Source of the DNA: Marisediminitalea lipolytica
GTDB lineage: Bacteria > Pseudomonadota > Gammaproteobacteria > Enterobacterales > Alteromonadaceae
Direction of reading: 5' to 3'
Assembly: GCF_001758465.1 (NCBI RefSeq)
Contig: NZ_MJIC01000015.1
Span: 496,001-560,000 of the forward strand
DNA length: 64,000 nt
The translations under genes and the position numbers were made by a program. A model generated the notes under the pieces. The model was not told the origin of the DNA, searched no databases, and worked only from the letters and a program-made list of their open reading frames with translations. This document shows positions 37,886 to 46,995 of this stretch, one piece after another (position 1 is the stretch's first letter; each line of letters opens with the position of its first letter).

Positions 37886-38854
37886 TTAAATCAATGGCAT
37901 ATTTGTAGTTGATTTTGCTTTGCCCGCAAGCCAGGGGGCCAAACGGTTCAGGTGGGGAAGCACATTTTCGTCGTATATGCCCCGGCATATCCGGGCGGCT
38001 TGTTCAGGAATAGAGCTGAATTCTCCTTCCCTGCTTAACAAAGAGATATAGCGTGCGTTTACGCCGTCATCCAGATTCAGCACTTTAATATTATGCAACA
38101 GCTCGATTGAACCAACCATGCAAAGGCTGGAAATGATCGACCAGCCATGCCCCTGGCGGACAAATTTTAACAACATTTCAGTGCTGTCCAGTTCAAACCG
38201 GGTATTGGGCTCAATGCGCAGTCGCTTGGTGATGATACCGGTTAACATGCCTAACCGGGTGGTTCGGTCGTACTGGATAAACGGCAGGTTCTTGGCCAGC
38301 CAGCCAGGCGTTTCAGAGTCCAGCTCAAGCTGATCCGACACGACAATGACAAAGGGATCGCGGATGATTGGAAAGCGTTGTAAGTCGGCTTGTTCCGTCA
38401 TGGGATCGCTGGTCACCAGCAGGTCGAGTTCGCGCTCTAATAAAGCCTGCGACAACGGCGAAACCAGGCCTGTACGCAAGGTAAAGTTAGTCGAGAAAGA
38501 CTGTAACTGCCGCACCAGTTGTTCCCCCCCAACATCCGAAAAACAATCAATCATGCCAATGCGTAGCTCACTTAATCCGCCTCCGGCTGCCATTTTTACA
38601 TCGTCCAGCAGGTTTTTGCTGTCGTTTAAAAGGGGTTGTGAGCGGGCATACAGCAAGCTGCCACTGGGGGTCAGGCGCAATGGCCGTGAGCTTCGCTCTA
38701 TCAGCACACTGTCGGTGATTGTTTCCAGCTGCTTCAGGGTTTGTGACACCGCTGACTGGGTAATCCCAAGCCTTTCTGCCGCCTGAGTCAGGGTTTTGGA
38801 TTCGGCTACCACAACAAATATTTTTAAAGCGTTGAGATCCAGTGACTTACTCAT
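37886..38854 (-). CDS. LysR-family regulator, probably of the sox island
   Basis: 322-residue regulator with the N-terminal helix-turn-helix LTQAAERLGITQSAVSQTLKQLE and a periplasmic-binding-like effector domain. It is divergent from soxB with 272 bases between the start codons, the normal setting for control of the neighbouring operon. The intergenic region holds a perfect TAAGTATTA-C-TAATACTTA palindrome of LysR type. I chose the ATG at 38854 (MSKSLDLNALKIF); the 40 codons upstream do not look like family sequence. Confidence 0.87.
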   Translation of the reverse strand: MSKSLDLNALKIFVVVAESKTLTQAAERLGITQSAVSQTLKQLETITDSVLIERSSRPLRLTPSGSLLYARSQPLLNDSKNLLDDVKMAAGGGLSELRIGMIDCFSDVGGEQLVRQLQSFSTNFTLRTGLVSPLSQALLERELDLLVTSDPMTEQADLQRFPIIRDPFVIVVSDQLELDSETPGWLAKNLPFIQYDRTTRLGMLTGIITKRLRIEPNTRFELDSTEMLLKFVRQGHGWSIISSLCMVGSIELLHNIKVLNLDDGVNARYISLLSREGEFSSIPEQAARICRGIYDENVLPHLNRLAPWLAGKAKSTTNMPLI

Positions 38855-38909
38855 TGCTGTCTGTCCGTAAATGGGAAATTTCATTATTAGTAATGTCTGA
38901 TGTCTATCA

Positions 38910-39042
38910 TAAGTATTACTAATACTTAAGGCAATCCGTTGACACAAAAATGCAATATTACCATTATCGATCACGAAGATTGTTGGAAATGCAGCCGCTT
39001 TAGCGGTGCTTTCTGACTTATCTTATAAGTATTCCTTATTTA
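38910..39042. promoter_or_regulatory. LysR-type operator sites upstream of soxB
   Basis: A perfect 19-base palindrome, TAAGTATTACTAATACTTA (38910-38928), fits the T-N11-A rule of LysR regulators. A second, looser copy TAAGTATTCCTTATTTA lies at 39026-39042, about 115 bases downstream and some 85 bases before soxB. The pair resembles recognition and activation sites. Confidence 0.6.
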
Positions 39043-39126
39043 CTTTTCATGTGTTCGCAAGTGTGTTCACGTAGTGGACCACTTGCTTTTTTTATTGCAT
39101 TAAGGCTTAACATTAAGAGGTGGCGA

Positions 39127-40368
39127 ATGCCGTTTGGTTTATTGAAGTATGGCTTGAGCCGCCGTTATCCTGCAGAGCCACATTTCTCTGCTGGAAAATC
39201 ACTAAAGTCACATTATGACGTAGTGATTATCGGTGCCGGCGCCCATGGTGCAGGCATGGCTTATTATCTGGCGAAGTACCACGGTATTACCAATGTGGCA
39301 TTGCTTGATAAAGCTTACTTAGGTGGCGGAAACAGTGCTCGAAACACCGCTGTCATCCGGTCAAATTATTTAACTGAGACCGGCGTTAATTTTTATAAAG
39401 AGTCAGCCAGGTTATATCAGGATCTCAGTAATGAATTCGGCTATAACATTATGCACGAGCAGCGCGGTCAGTTAACGCTGGCGCATAATGATACGACATT
39501 ACGAAACTTCCGCTGGCGGGCAGAGATAGGTAAACATCTCGGCACTAACATCGAAATGGTTGATCGCCAGACCATCAAAGAGCTTGCGCCCGAGTTAAAT
39601 CTGTCTGAGAACGTACGCTTTCCTATTTTAGCTGGCTTATGGCATGCCGATGGCGCAACCGCCCGACATGATGCCATTGTCTGGGGCTACACCAAAGGCG
39701 CTTGTGAGCGTGGCGTAGAATTACATCAACTTACTGAAGTTGAGGATTTTACCATTGAGAATGGCCGGGTAACTGAGGTTAAAACTAACCGCGGGAAAAT
39801 CAGCTGTGGCTGTGTGGTGCAGGCGGTAGCGGGTCACAGTTCTCTGATAGCGGCTAAAGCAGGGATACGCTTACCAATCCAAACCTACCCGCTACAGGCA
39901 ATGGTCACGCAGAACTACAAACCCTTACTTACCCCCCATGTGAGTTCGCCGCAGTTAAAAGTATTTACGCACCAAACGTCTCGTGGCGAGTTTGTGATTG
40001 GCAGTGGCGCTGACGATTATCCGCTGTACAGCTCAAGAGCCACCTTAGAGCGCAAAGAAATGCTGGCCAGTGCGATTATCGAATTGTTCCCCTTTTTACA
40101 GCATGCGCAAATATTGCGGCAGTGGGGCGGAATTGCCGATGTGACACCGGATTACAGCCCAATTATGGGGCTGAGCCCACTGAAAAATTATTACCTTAAT
40201 GCGGGGTGGGGCACCTATGGCTTTAAGGCGGCGCCTGTTTCGGCCAAAACCATGGCCGAGTGTGTGGCGACCGGCAAACCGCCAGCGTTGATCGAAGATT
40301 TTGCCCTCGAGCGGTTCTACCGCTTTAAACAAGTTAATGAAGTTGGCGCGACTGCAGAAGTGCATTAG
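39127..40368 (+). CDS. soxB: Sarcosine oxidase-type beta subunit (FAD oxidoreductase)
   Basis: 413-residue DAO-family flavoprotein, the catalytic subunit of heterotetrameric sarcosine-oxidase-type enzymes. It has the FAD motif DVVIIGAGAHGAGMAYYLAK around residue 34, RNTAVIRSNYLTETG, and QWGGIADVTPDYSPIMG plus YLNAGWGTYGFKAAP near the C-terminus. The ATG at 39127 is preceded by AAGAGGTGG. The gene opens the order B-D-A-G typical for this enzyme. The substrate may be sarcosine or another N-methyl amino acid, since N-methylglutamate dehydrogenase shares the architecture. Confidence 0.88.
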   Translation: MPFGLLKYGLSRRYPAEPHFSAGKSLKSHYDVVIIGAGAHGAGMAYYLAKYHGITNVALLDKAYLGGGNSARNTAVIRSNYLTETGVNFYKESARLYQDLSNEFGYNIMHEQRGQLTLAHNDTTLRNFRWRAEIGKHLGTNIEMVDRQTIKELAPELNLSENVRFPILAGLWHADGATARHDAIVWGYTKGACERGVELHQLTEVEDFTIENGRVTEVKTNRGKISCGCVVQAVAGHSSLIAAKAGIRLPIQTYPLQAMVTQNYKPLLTPHVSSPQLKVFTHQTSRGEFVIGSGADDYPLYSSRATLERKEMLASAIIELFPFLQHAQILRQWGGIADVTPDYSPIMGLSPLKNYYLNAGWGTYGFKAAPVSAKTMAECVATGKPPALIEDFALERFYRFKQVNEVGATAEVH

Positions 40369-40398
40369 TCCCAGTATTATTCAAGGATCTTTGTTCCA

Positions 40399-40683
40399 AT
40401 GAAAATAATCCCTTGCCCGCAAAACGGGCCTCGTCCGGTGTCTGAATTTAGCTTTGCTGGCGCAGTTGAACCGCGCGACGAAACCGCAACTGATGCCTCT
40501 GCCGCCTGGGCAGAACAAGTGTTTTTTAAAGAAAACGGCACAGGCGTAGTGACTGAGTTGTGGCGGCATAACCCGTCGGCATTCTGGTTGTATCTGGAAC
40601 GTTGTCGCGTTACCGACCGCATTATCAAAGCCTATCCGGCCAATGCGGCAAATTCTGCTGACGGGGAGGAAGAACATGATTAA
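40399..40683 (+). CDS. soxD: Sarcosine oxidase-type delta subunit
   Basis: 94-residue small subunit, recognised from CPQNGPRPVSEFSFAGAV and ELWRHNPSAFWLYLERCRVTDRIIKAYPA. In the canonical sarcosine oxidase delta subunit zinc is bound by Cys-x-x-Cys plus a later His and Cys. Here the second Cys is Asn (CPQN) and the HxxCGR-like site is replaced, so the zinc site is probably lost. It overlaps soxA by 8 bases. Confidence 0.85.
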   Translation: MKIIPCPQNGPRPVSEFSFAGAVEPRDETATDASAAWAEQVFFKENGTGVVTELWRHNPSAFWLYLERCRVTDRIIKAYPANAANSADGEEEHD

Positions 40684-43564
40684 GAACCTGCGTCTGCCAG
40701 CGCCATTTGGTACCCTGATCAACCGTGATAAAACCATTTCCTTTCATTTTGAAGGGCAGTCCCTGCAAGGCTTCGAAGGCGATACTATCGTTTCAGCTTT
40801 GCTCGCCAATAACATCAGCGTACTCAGCCGTTCTTTTAAATATCACCGCCCGCGCGGCTCCATGACTTCACTGGGGCATGATGCCAATACCCTGGTACAG
40901 CTTCCCGACCATGCCAATGCGCTGGGTGACGTGATCAAGTTAAAACCCGGTATGCAGGTTACCGGGCAAAACTATGTGGGTTCCCTAAAATCTGATCGCA
41001 TGGCGATGCTTGGTCTGGTCTCTCGTTTTTTGCCAGTCGCCTTTTATTACAAGGCTTTCTTCCGCCCCAAAAATGTGTGGGAAAAATGGGCGCCCTTATT
41101 CAGAAAGGTAGCCGGACTTGGGGTGTTAAATACCGAAACGCCTTTTGGCTATTTTGATAAGCAGTATCACCATTTTGATGTCACGGTAATCGGTGGCGGA
41201 GCCGCTGGTATGTCAGCCGCGCTGGCAAGTGCGGCACAAGGTGCCAGGGTTTTACTGGTTGAAGAACAGCCTGTGCTCGGTGGCTCGTTAAATTACTGCC
41301 GGTTTGATGTCGAAGGCGAAGTTGCCGGTAACACCCGACAGGAACTTATCAGCCAGATTGAAGCGGCCGACAATATTACGGTAATGACAAACAGTGTGTG
41401 TAACGGCTGGTTTACCGATAACTGGCTCCCTGTGATCAGTGGCAACCGTATGCATAAAGTGCGTACCGAAAAGCTGATTGTCAGTACCGGTGTTATTGAA
41501 CAGCCGGTGGTGTTTCGCAATAACGATCTGCCCGGCATTATGACGGTAACTGCTGCTCAGCGCTTTATGCGGCTGTACGCCATTCAGCCGGGTAAGGAAG
41601 CCGTCTTGCTGGCGGGAGACGACAATGCTTATGCTCTGGCCCTTGATCTGATGGAGGCCGGGGTTAAGGTCAAAGCGATTGTGGATCTGCGTGAGCAGGC
41701 GGCAGAAAATGAACTGGCTGCTAAGGTCAGGGCGCAACATATTGAAGTTTTCACCCATTCCACCGTGTTCAGTGCCAAAGCAGACAGCAAAACCGGTCAT
41801 TTGAGTCAGGTCGAGATTCGTCGTATTACCGGTCGCGGCGAGTGTGGCAATCAGTCAACCCAAATCAGCTGTGACCTGCTCTGTATGTCGGGCGGTTATG
41901 TGCCGACCTATCAGTTGCTGTGTCAGGGCGGAGCCACATTGTCATATGACGAAAAAATGAGTGCTTTTGCCATCAATAACCTGGCCTCGAATGTCGCGAT
42001 TTGCGGTGCGCTTAACGGTTGTTGGGATCTGCAGGATGTTATCGATGATGGTGCCCGGGCTGGAGCACAAGCTGTAAAACCAGCTTCAGACTCCACTCAA
42101 TACGATGACCCAATCCGAATGGGCATACCCAATGTGCCATGGCCTATCTTTGCCCACCCTAAGGGTAAAGAGTTTGTCGATTTTGATGAAGATTTACAGA
42201 TTGCCGATATTGTTAATTCGGTAGCAGACGGCTATGCCCATATCCAACTGGTAAAACGTTATTCAACGGTCGGTATGGGGCCTTCTCAGGGGCGGCATTC
42301 GGCGCTGAATACAGCCAGGCTGGTGGCGGCTGAAACCCAGCGCAGCGTAGCACAAACCGGGGTGACCACAGCGCGTCCGCCTTTCTCTCCCGAGTTTGTC
42401 GGGCACCTGGCTGGCCGTACGGGGTTTGTTACCCGTAAAACGCCACTGCATGATGAACATGTTGCACTTAACGCCAGCATGGACATTGCGGGTAAATGGC
42501 TGCGCCCCCGCTGCTATGGTGAGAACAGCGATACCATTATCGAAAATGAAATGAAGCATGTGTACCAGCACGTTGGCATTTGTGATGTCACCATGCAAGG
42601 TGGTATTGATGTGGTGGGTCAGCAGGCGCTTACTTTGCTGGAGTCTGTGTTTGCCGCGACATTTTCCACTCTGGCGGTAGGCGAGAGTCGCTATGCGCTG
42701 CAAGTTAATAAACTGTACGCCGTTACGGGAGATGCTGTAGTCCACCGTTTGGGTGAACAGCATTTCTATGTAACCACCAGTCAGGCAAGAGCCGATAGCC
42801 TGGCGATGGAACTGGAAAAAACGCAGGTGCTTGGCCAGCTTAAAGCGGTGGTCAGAAACGTGGCTTCGGCATGGACCAAGCTGGTTATTGCCGGGCCGCG
42901 GTCATCGGCACTGCTGGCCGGGGTGTTTGGTGTCGCCAATACAAACCGCATGGCTGGTGCTGAACTGGCTAATGGCGAGGTTGAGGCCGGTGGCATTACG
43001 TGTCGGCTATTCAAAATAAACTGTATTGCAGAACCGGCCTTCGAGCTGCACGTGCCGCAACATCATGCGGTGGCAGTGTGGCAGTATTTGCTCAACCAAC
43101 CCGAAGTAAAACCGCTGGGCAACGAGGCCTTACGCCGACTCAAAATAGAGCACGGTGATATCGCTATTGGCCAGGACTCCGATCCTGAGTCCACACCAGA
43201 TTCGCTGGGACTGCAATGGGCTGTCGATCCCACCAAGCCTGCTTTGCAAAACACGCGTCATATGCTGGGCGATTATATCAGTGAGCTTGATAAACAACTG
43301 GTGCAGTTTAAAGCCCCGGCCAGTCTGGCGTCTCAAATAAAAGAAAATCTACTGGTCGTTGACCAACAGCGGCTGGTTGGTCGCGTCACCTCGTGTTGCT
43401 ACTCCCCGCGACTTAAATGCGTGACCGGTATGGCGATTATTTACGCTAAGCAGGCCCCGCAGTCACTAACCATAAAGTCTGAAAGCGGCCAGTTACTGTC
43501 GGCAGAGGTGCAGCTTCTGACATCACCGAGTACACCGCAAATCACCGAGGAGTGTGTGGCATGA
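40676..43564 (+). CDS. soxA: Sarcosine oxidase-type alpha subunit
   Basis: 962-residue subunit of normal length. An N-terminal Fer2-like domain (FHFEGQSLQGFEGDTIVSALL, FKYHRPRGSMT) is followed by an NAD-binding FAD-type domain (VTVIGGGAAGMSAALASAAQGARVLLVEE near 170-200) and a C-terminal GcvT-like folate-binding domain (about 590-962). In this class the GcvT part passes the oxidised methyl group to tetrahydrofolate. Start at 40676 after GGGGAGGAAG; the stop overlaps soxG (ATGA). Confidence 0.9.
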   Translation: MIKNLRLPAPFGTLINRDKTISFHFEGQSLQGFEGDTIVSALLANNISVLSRSFKYHRPRGSMTSLGHDANTLVQLPDHANALGDVIKLKPGMQVTGQNYVGSLKSDRMAMLGLVSRFLPVAFYYKAFFRPKNVWEKWAPLFRKVAGLGVLNTETPFGYFDKQYHHFDVTVIGGGAAGMSAALASAAQGARVLLVEEQPVLGGSLNYCRFDVEGEVAGNTRQELISQIEAADNITVMTNSVCNGWFTDNWLPVISGNRMHKVRTEKLIVSTGVIEQPVVFRNNDLPGIMTVTAAQRFMRLYAIQPGKEAVLLAGDDNAYALALDLMEAGVKVKAIVDLREQAAENELAAKVRAQHIEVFTHSTVFSAKADSKTGHLSQVEIRRITGRGECGNQSTQISCDLLCMSGGYVPTYQLLCQGGATLSYDEKMSAFAINNLASNVAICGALNGCWDLQDVIDDGARAGAQAVKPASDSTQYDDPIRMGIPNVPWPIFAHPKGKEFVDFDEDLQIADIVNSVADGYAHIQLVKRYSTVGMGPSQGRHSALNTARLVAAETQRSVAQTGVTTARPPFSPEFVGHLAGRTGFVTRKTPLHDEHVALNASMDIAGKWLRPRCYGENSDTIIENEMKHVYQHVGICDVTMQGGIDVVGQQALTLLESVFAATFSTLAVGESRYALQVNKLYAVTGDAVVHRLGEQHFYVTTSQARADSLAMELEKTQVLGQLKAVVRNVASAWTKLVIAGPRSSALLAGVFGVANTNRMAGAELANGEVEAGGITCRLFKINCIAEPAFELHVPQHHAVAVWQYLLNQPEVKPLGNEALRRLKIEHGDIAIGQDSDPESTPDSLGLQWAVDPTKPALQNTRHMLGDYISELDKQLVQFKAPASLASQIKENLLVVDQQRLVGRVTSCCYSPRLKCVTGMAIIYAKQAPQSLTIKSESGQLLSAEVQLLTSPSTPQITEECVA

Positions 43565-44292
43565 GCCTGAATACTACAAACCTGTTTGCGCAGCGCCAGA
43601 GTCTGTTAAACGGCTGGCATGATGCTCATCAAGCGCAGTATGTGCCCGGCGTGCGGGGGCTGGTGGTCAGCCATTATGCCGGCCAGCAACCAGAACAGCC
43701 ACTGGCTGTTTCACTGTGTGATTTATCGGTGTTTGCCGACTACGCCAGTGTGATTTCAGATGAGGCGGCAGCCACTATCAAGGCACTTGGTTTGCCAGTT
43801 CCTCAACAGGTGAATACAGGCGAATCAGTCTCTGAGCTTTGTGCCGTTTTTAAGCTGACTGACAACGAATACTGGCAGCTGGATTTAACCGGCAATAGCG
43901 AAAAATCGGCTTTTACCGACACCCCGCTGTACCAGTTCCCGTTAAATGAGCACTACGCCTGTCTGGGGCTGTACGGTGCTCAGGCTCAACAGGTGCTGGC
44001 TAAAATATGTGCCGTGGATATCTCTGCTGCGGCCTGCAAAAATCTGGAAGTCATTCGCACTTCTATTGAGCAAGTAATTACAACCATTATTCGGTTCGAC
44101 TTAAACAACGAAACCGGATTTCTGCTTTTGCCTGAAGTAAGCAGTGTGGAATTTATCTGGCAAATACTGTTAGACGCGATGTATGAGTTTAATGGTGCGA
44201 CAGTTGGTGCCAGTCACCTTTTTAAAAATATTAAGCTAGGACACACAACCCAAATAAATAATTCATCTACAAAAACAATAAAAAATTCATAG
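43561..44292 (+). CDS. soxG: Sarcosine oxidase-type gamma subunit
   Basis: 243-residue protein, poorly conserved but with the GcvT-like gamma-subunit layout: RGLVVSHYAG, VSLCDLSVFADYA, and a central LGLYGAQAQQVLAKI. Position directly behind soxA (4-base overlap) and length support the call. The ATG at 43561 has an AGGAG site. The C-terminal 20 residues are low-complexity and Asn/Ser/Thr rich. The TonB receptor gene follows after 12 bases, suggesting one operon. Confidence 0.8.
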   Translation: MSLNTTNLFAQRQSLLNGWHDAHQAQYVPGVRGLVVSHYAGQQPEQPLAVSLCDLSVFADYASVISDEAAATIKALGLPVPQQVNTGESVSELCAVFKLTDNEYWQLDLTGNSEKSAFTDTPLYQFPLNEHYACLGLYGAQAQQVLAKICAVDISAAACKNLEVIRTSIEQVITTIIRFDLNNETGFLLLPEVSSVEFIWQILLDAMYEFNGATVGASHLFKNIKLGHTTQINNSSTKTIKNS

Positions 44293-44304
44293 GAGTAACA
44301 AGCA

Positions 44305-46926
44305 ATGAAGGCATTTTCTTGGAACAAAGTAACCAGTGCTATAGTGTTGGGGTTACCCATGTTGGTTGGCGCAAACTACGTAAGTGCGCAGGAAACCGGG
44401 CCAGAAGCAAGCGATGAAGAAACCGAACAGATCACGGTTATCGGTTCTCGCCGTCCGGGCCGTACGGTTATCGAAAGTAACGTCCCTATCGATTTAATCA
44501 GTGCGGACGACCTGCAAAAAGGCGGATTTAACGATATTAACCGCCAGATGCAAAATGTCGTACCAAGCTTTAACTTTTACCAGCCTTCACTGGTAGATGG
44601 TACTGAGCACATCAAACCTGCATCCTTACGCGGTCTGGCCCCCGATCAAACATTGGTATTGGTAAACGGTCGTCGTTTTCACAGCAGTGCGTTACTGAAC
44701 ATCAATGGTTCTGCCGGTCGTGGTTCGGTATCAGTGGATTTAAACTCAATTCCTTCATCTGCCATCAAACGCGTTGAAATTCTGCGTGATGGTGCTGCTG
44801 CACAGTATGGTTCAGACGCTATCGCCGGTGTTATCAACATCGTAACCAAAGATGCCAGCGAAGGCGGCTCTATCTCGGTTTCTGGTGGTTATTACGATAC
44901 CACGCTGGACGGATTGCCAGAGATGACCGGTGTTCAAACTGATGCCAATGGCGTGGTAGTGCCTAACGGTAGCAACCGTGTTGCCGGTATTTACGGTGAC
45001 GATATTTCCCGCCGCGACGGTGAAAACTATAACATCGCCGGTAACATTGGCTTCGCCCTGGGTGATGACGGTTTCTTAAACCTAACTGCTGAGTATAACC
45101 ATGCTAACCGCACCAATCGTGGTGGTATGGATGATGGTGATACCTATCCGATGCTGGAAGACGGCTCTTTTGACCCGCGCGAAATTACCACCAATCGTGA
45201 CCGTTTCCGCGTAGGTGCGCCGGAAACTGAATCTTCAACCATACTGGCTAACGCAGGCTATTCTCTGGGGAATGGTGTAGAACTGTATTCTACGGCAACT
45301 TTCCAGGACAGAAAATCTGTCTCAGGCGCGTTCTTCCGTGAAGCAGGCGACGAAGGTTTCCTGATCCAGGAAATCTATCCTGACGGCTTTGGTCCGCGCA
45401 TGCATGCAGATATTTCTGACTGGTCTTTCCTCGCAGGAGTTCGTGGTGTTGCTGGTGAGTGGGATTATAACGCCAGCGTTGTAACCGGTTACAACTCGGT
45501 GGAATATACCAACAAAAATACTGCTAACGTAACTTACCTGCTGGATACGCCAACCGAATTTTATGGTGGTGAGCTTAAGTACGGTCAAACCGGGGTGAAC
45601 CTGGATTTCTCACGCTTTATCGATTTAGGTGACATGTTCTCTGATGTCTCATTCGCCTGGGGTCTGGAATATCGTCAGGAAGTGTTTGAAATCAACGCCG
45701 GTGACGAAGAGGCTTATACAAACCGCCAGTCTCTGGATGAAGATGGTAACCCGATCTTTGATGCCAACGGCAACCCGGTTTATCCAACGTCAGCCCTATT
45801 TGCCCAGGGCTCTCTGTATTTCTCTGAAGCAGGCGAAGTAGACGAAGATCGTGATTCTTACTCAATTTATGCTGAGTTTGATATCGACATTACCGAAGAT
45901 CTTAATACAACGCTTGCGGCGCGCTTTGAGGATTACTCAGATTTTGGTAGTACCTCTAACTTTAAAGTGGCGGCGCGTTATTCGTTTACTGATGATTTCT
46001 CAGTTCGTGGTTCGGTAAGCACCGGTTTCCGTGCCCCTTCACTGCAACAGCAGTTCTACACCTCAGTAACCACTAACTTTGTTGGTGGTGAGGCCTTTGA
46101 TATTGGTACTATGCCAGCTACAAGCCCAGCTGCACAGGCCTTAGGTGGCGGTCAGCTGCAAGCTGAAGAATCGATTAACTACAGTATCGGTTTCACCTGG
46201 ACGCCAATTCAGAACCTGAATGTTACGGTAGATGCGTACCGCATCGAAATTGATGATCGTATCGTGTTATCAGAAACTCTGGGTAACGATGACAGCGAGA
46301 GTGCCATTGTTGAGCAAATCTTTGCCGAAAATAACATCGAAGGTGTTGCCGCGGCACGCTTCTTTATTAATGGTGTAGACAGCGAAACTCAGGGTATCGA
46401 TATCACCACCTCGTATAACTTTGAAGCGTTCTCCGGTGATTTACGCCTGTCAGCCGGCTTAAACTTTAACGATACCGAAGTCAGTGATGTTATTGCTACC
46501 GTTGGTCCTGCTTCTTTGTTTGAACCAAGCTCGTTGTTTGCCCGTCGTGAACGTGCGCGTTTAGAAAATGCGGCACCAGAAACCAAAGGTAACTTCTCGG
46601 CAATTTGGAGCAAAGATGCCCTGAATGTTACGCTGCGAGCTAACTATTATGGTGATGTTACACAGCCTGGCACTACCACTGCCGGTGACGTAACTATTGA
46701 TAGTGCAGTGATTATCGATGCTGAATTTGGTTATGCATTAACTGATGATCTGAACATTTCAGCCGGTGTAAACAACCTGTTCGATAAGTATCCTGAGTCA
46801 GGTGTAGAGCGAGCTGGTGGCGTGGAAAATGCTGGTCAGTTTGACTTTATTTCTGCTTACCCAGGCTTCTCTCCTTACGGCTTCCAGGGGCGTTATCTGT
46901 TTGCTAAAGCAGTATATACCTTCTAA
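44305..46926 (+). CDS. TonB-dependent outer-membrane receptor
   Basis: 873-residue receptor: signal peptide (about residues 1-29, ending VSAQ), TonB-box-like EETEQITVIGSRRPG, plug domain with LRGLAPDQTLVLVNGRR and EILRDGAAAQYGSDAIAGVINI, then a 22-strand barrel ending in FAKAVYTF with the terminal aromatic. An AGGAGTAA site precedes the ATG. It lies 12 bases behind soxG and before ggt, so its ligand is probably the precursor of the compound the sox enzyme oxidises, such as a peptide or gamma-glutamyl conjugate; this is inference from context. Confidence 0.93.
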   Translation: MKAFSWNKVTSAIVLGLPMLVGANYVSAQETGPEASDEETEQITVIGSRRPGRTVIESNVPIDLISADDLQKGGFNDINRQMQNVVPSFNFYQPSLVDGTEHIKPASLRGLAPDQTLVLVNGRRFHSSALLNINGSAGRGSVSVDLNSIPSSAIKRVEILRDGAAAQYGSDAIAGVINIVTKDASEGGSISVSGGYYDTTLDGLPEMTGVQTDANGVVVPNGSNRVAGIYGDDISRRDGENYNIAGNIGFALGDDGFLNLTAEYNHANRTNRGGMDDGDTYPMLEDGSFDPREITTNRDRFRVGAPETESSTILANAGYSLGNGVELYSTATFQDRKSVSGAFFREAGDEGFLIQEIYPDGFGPRMHADISDWSFLAGVRGVAGEWDYNASVVTGYNSVEYTNKNTANVTYLLDTPTEFYGGELKYGQTGVNLDFSRFIDLGDMFSDVSFAWGLEYRQEVFEINAGDEEAYTNRQSLDEDGNPIFDANGNPVYPTSALFAQGSLYFSEAGEVDEDRDSYSIYAEFDIDITEDLNTTLAARFEDYSDFGSTSNFKVAARYSFTDDFSVRGSVSTGFRAPSLQQQFYTSVTTNFVGGEAFDIGTMPATSPAAQALGGGQLQAEESINYSIGFTWTPIQNLNVTVDAYRIEIDDRIVLSETLGNDDSESAIVEQIFAENNIEGVAAARFFINGVDSETQGIDITTSYNFEAFSGDLRLSAGLNFNDTEVSDVIATVGPASLFEPSSLFARRERARLENAAPETKGNFSAIWSKDALNVTLRANYYGDVTQPGTTTAGDVTIDSAVIIDAEFGYALTDDLNISAGVNNLFDKYPESGVERAGGVENAGQFDFISAYPGFSPYGFQGRYLFAKAVYTF

Positions 46927-46995
46927 ATCCTTAGCCGTTAAACGCGATGGCCTGCTTTTGCAGGACCATCGCTGTTTTTATCAAGAGAGATCTTT

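Noticed and set aside
42263..42763. Minus-strand ORF inside soxA
   Set aside because: Antisense shadow of a well-supported gene; no start signal or recognisable domain.
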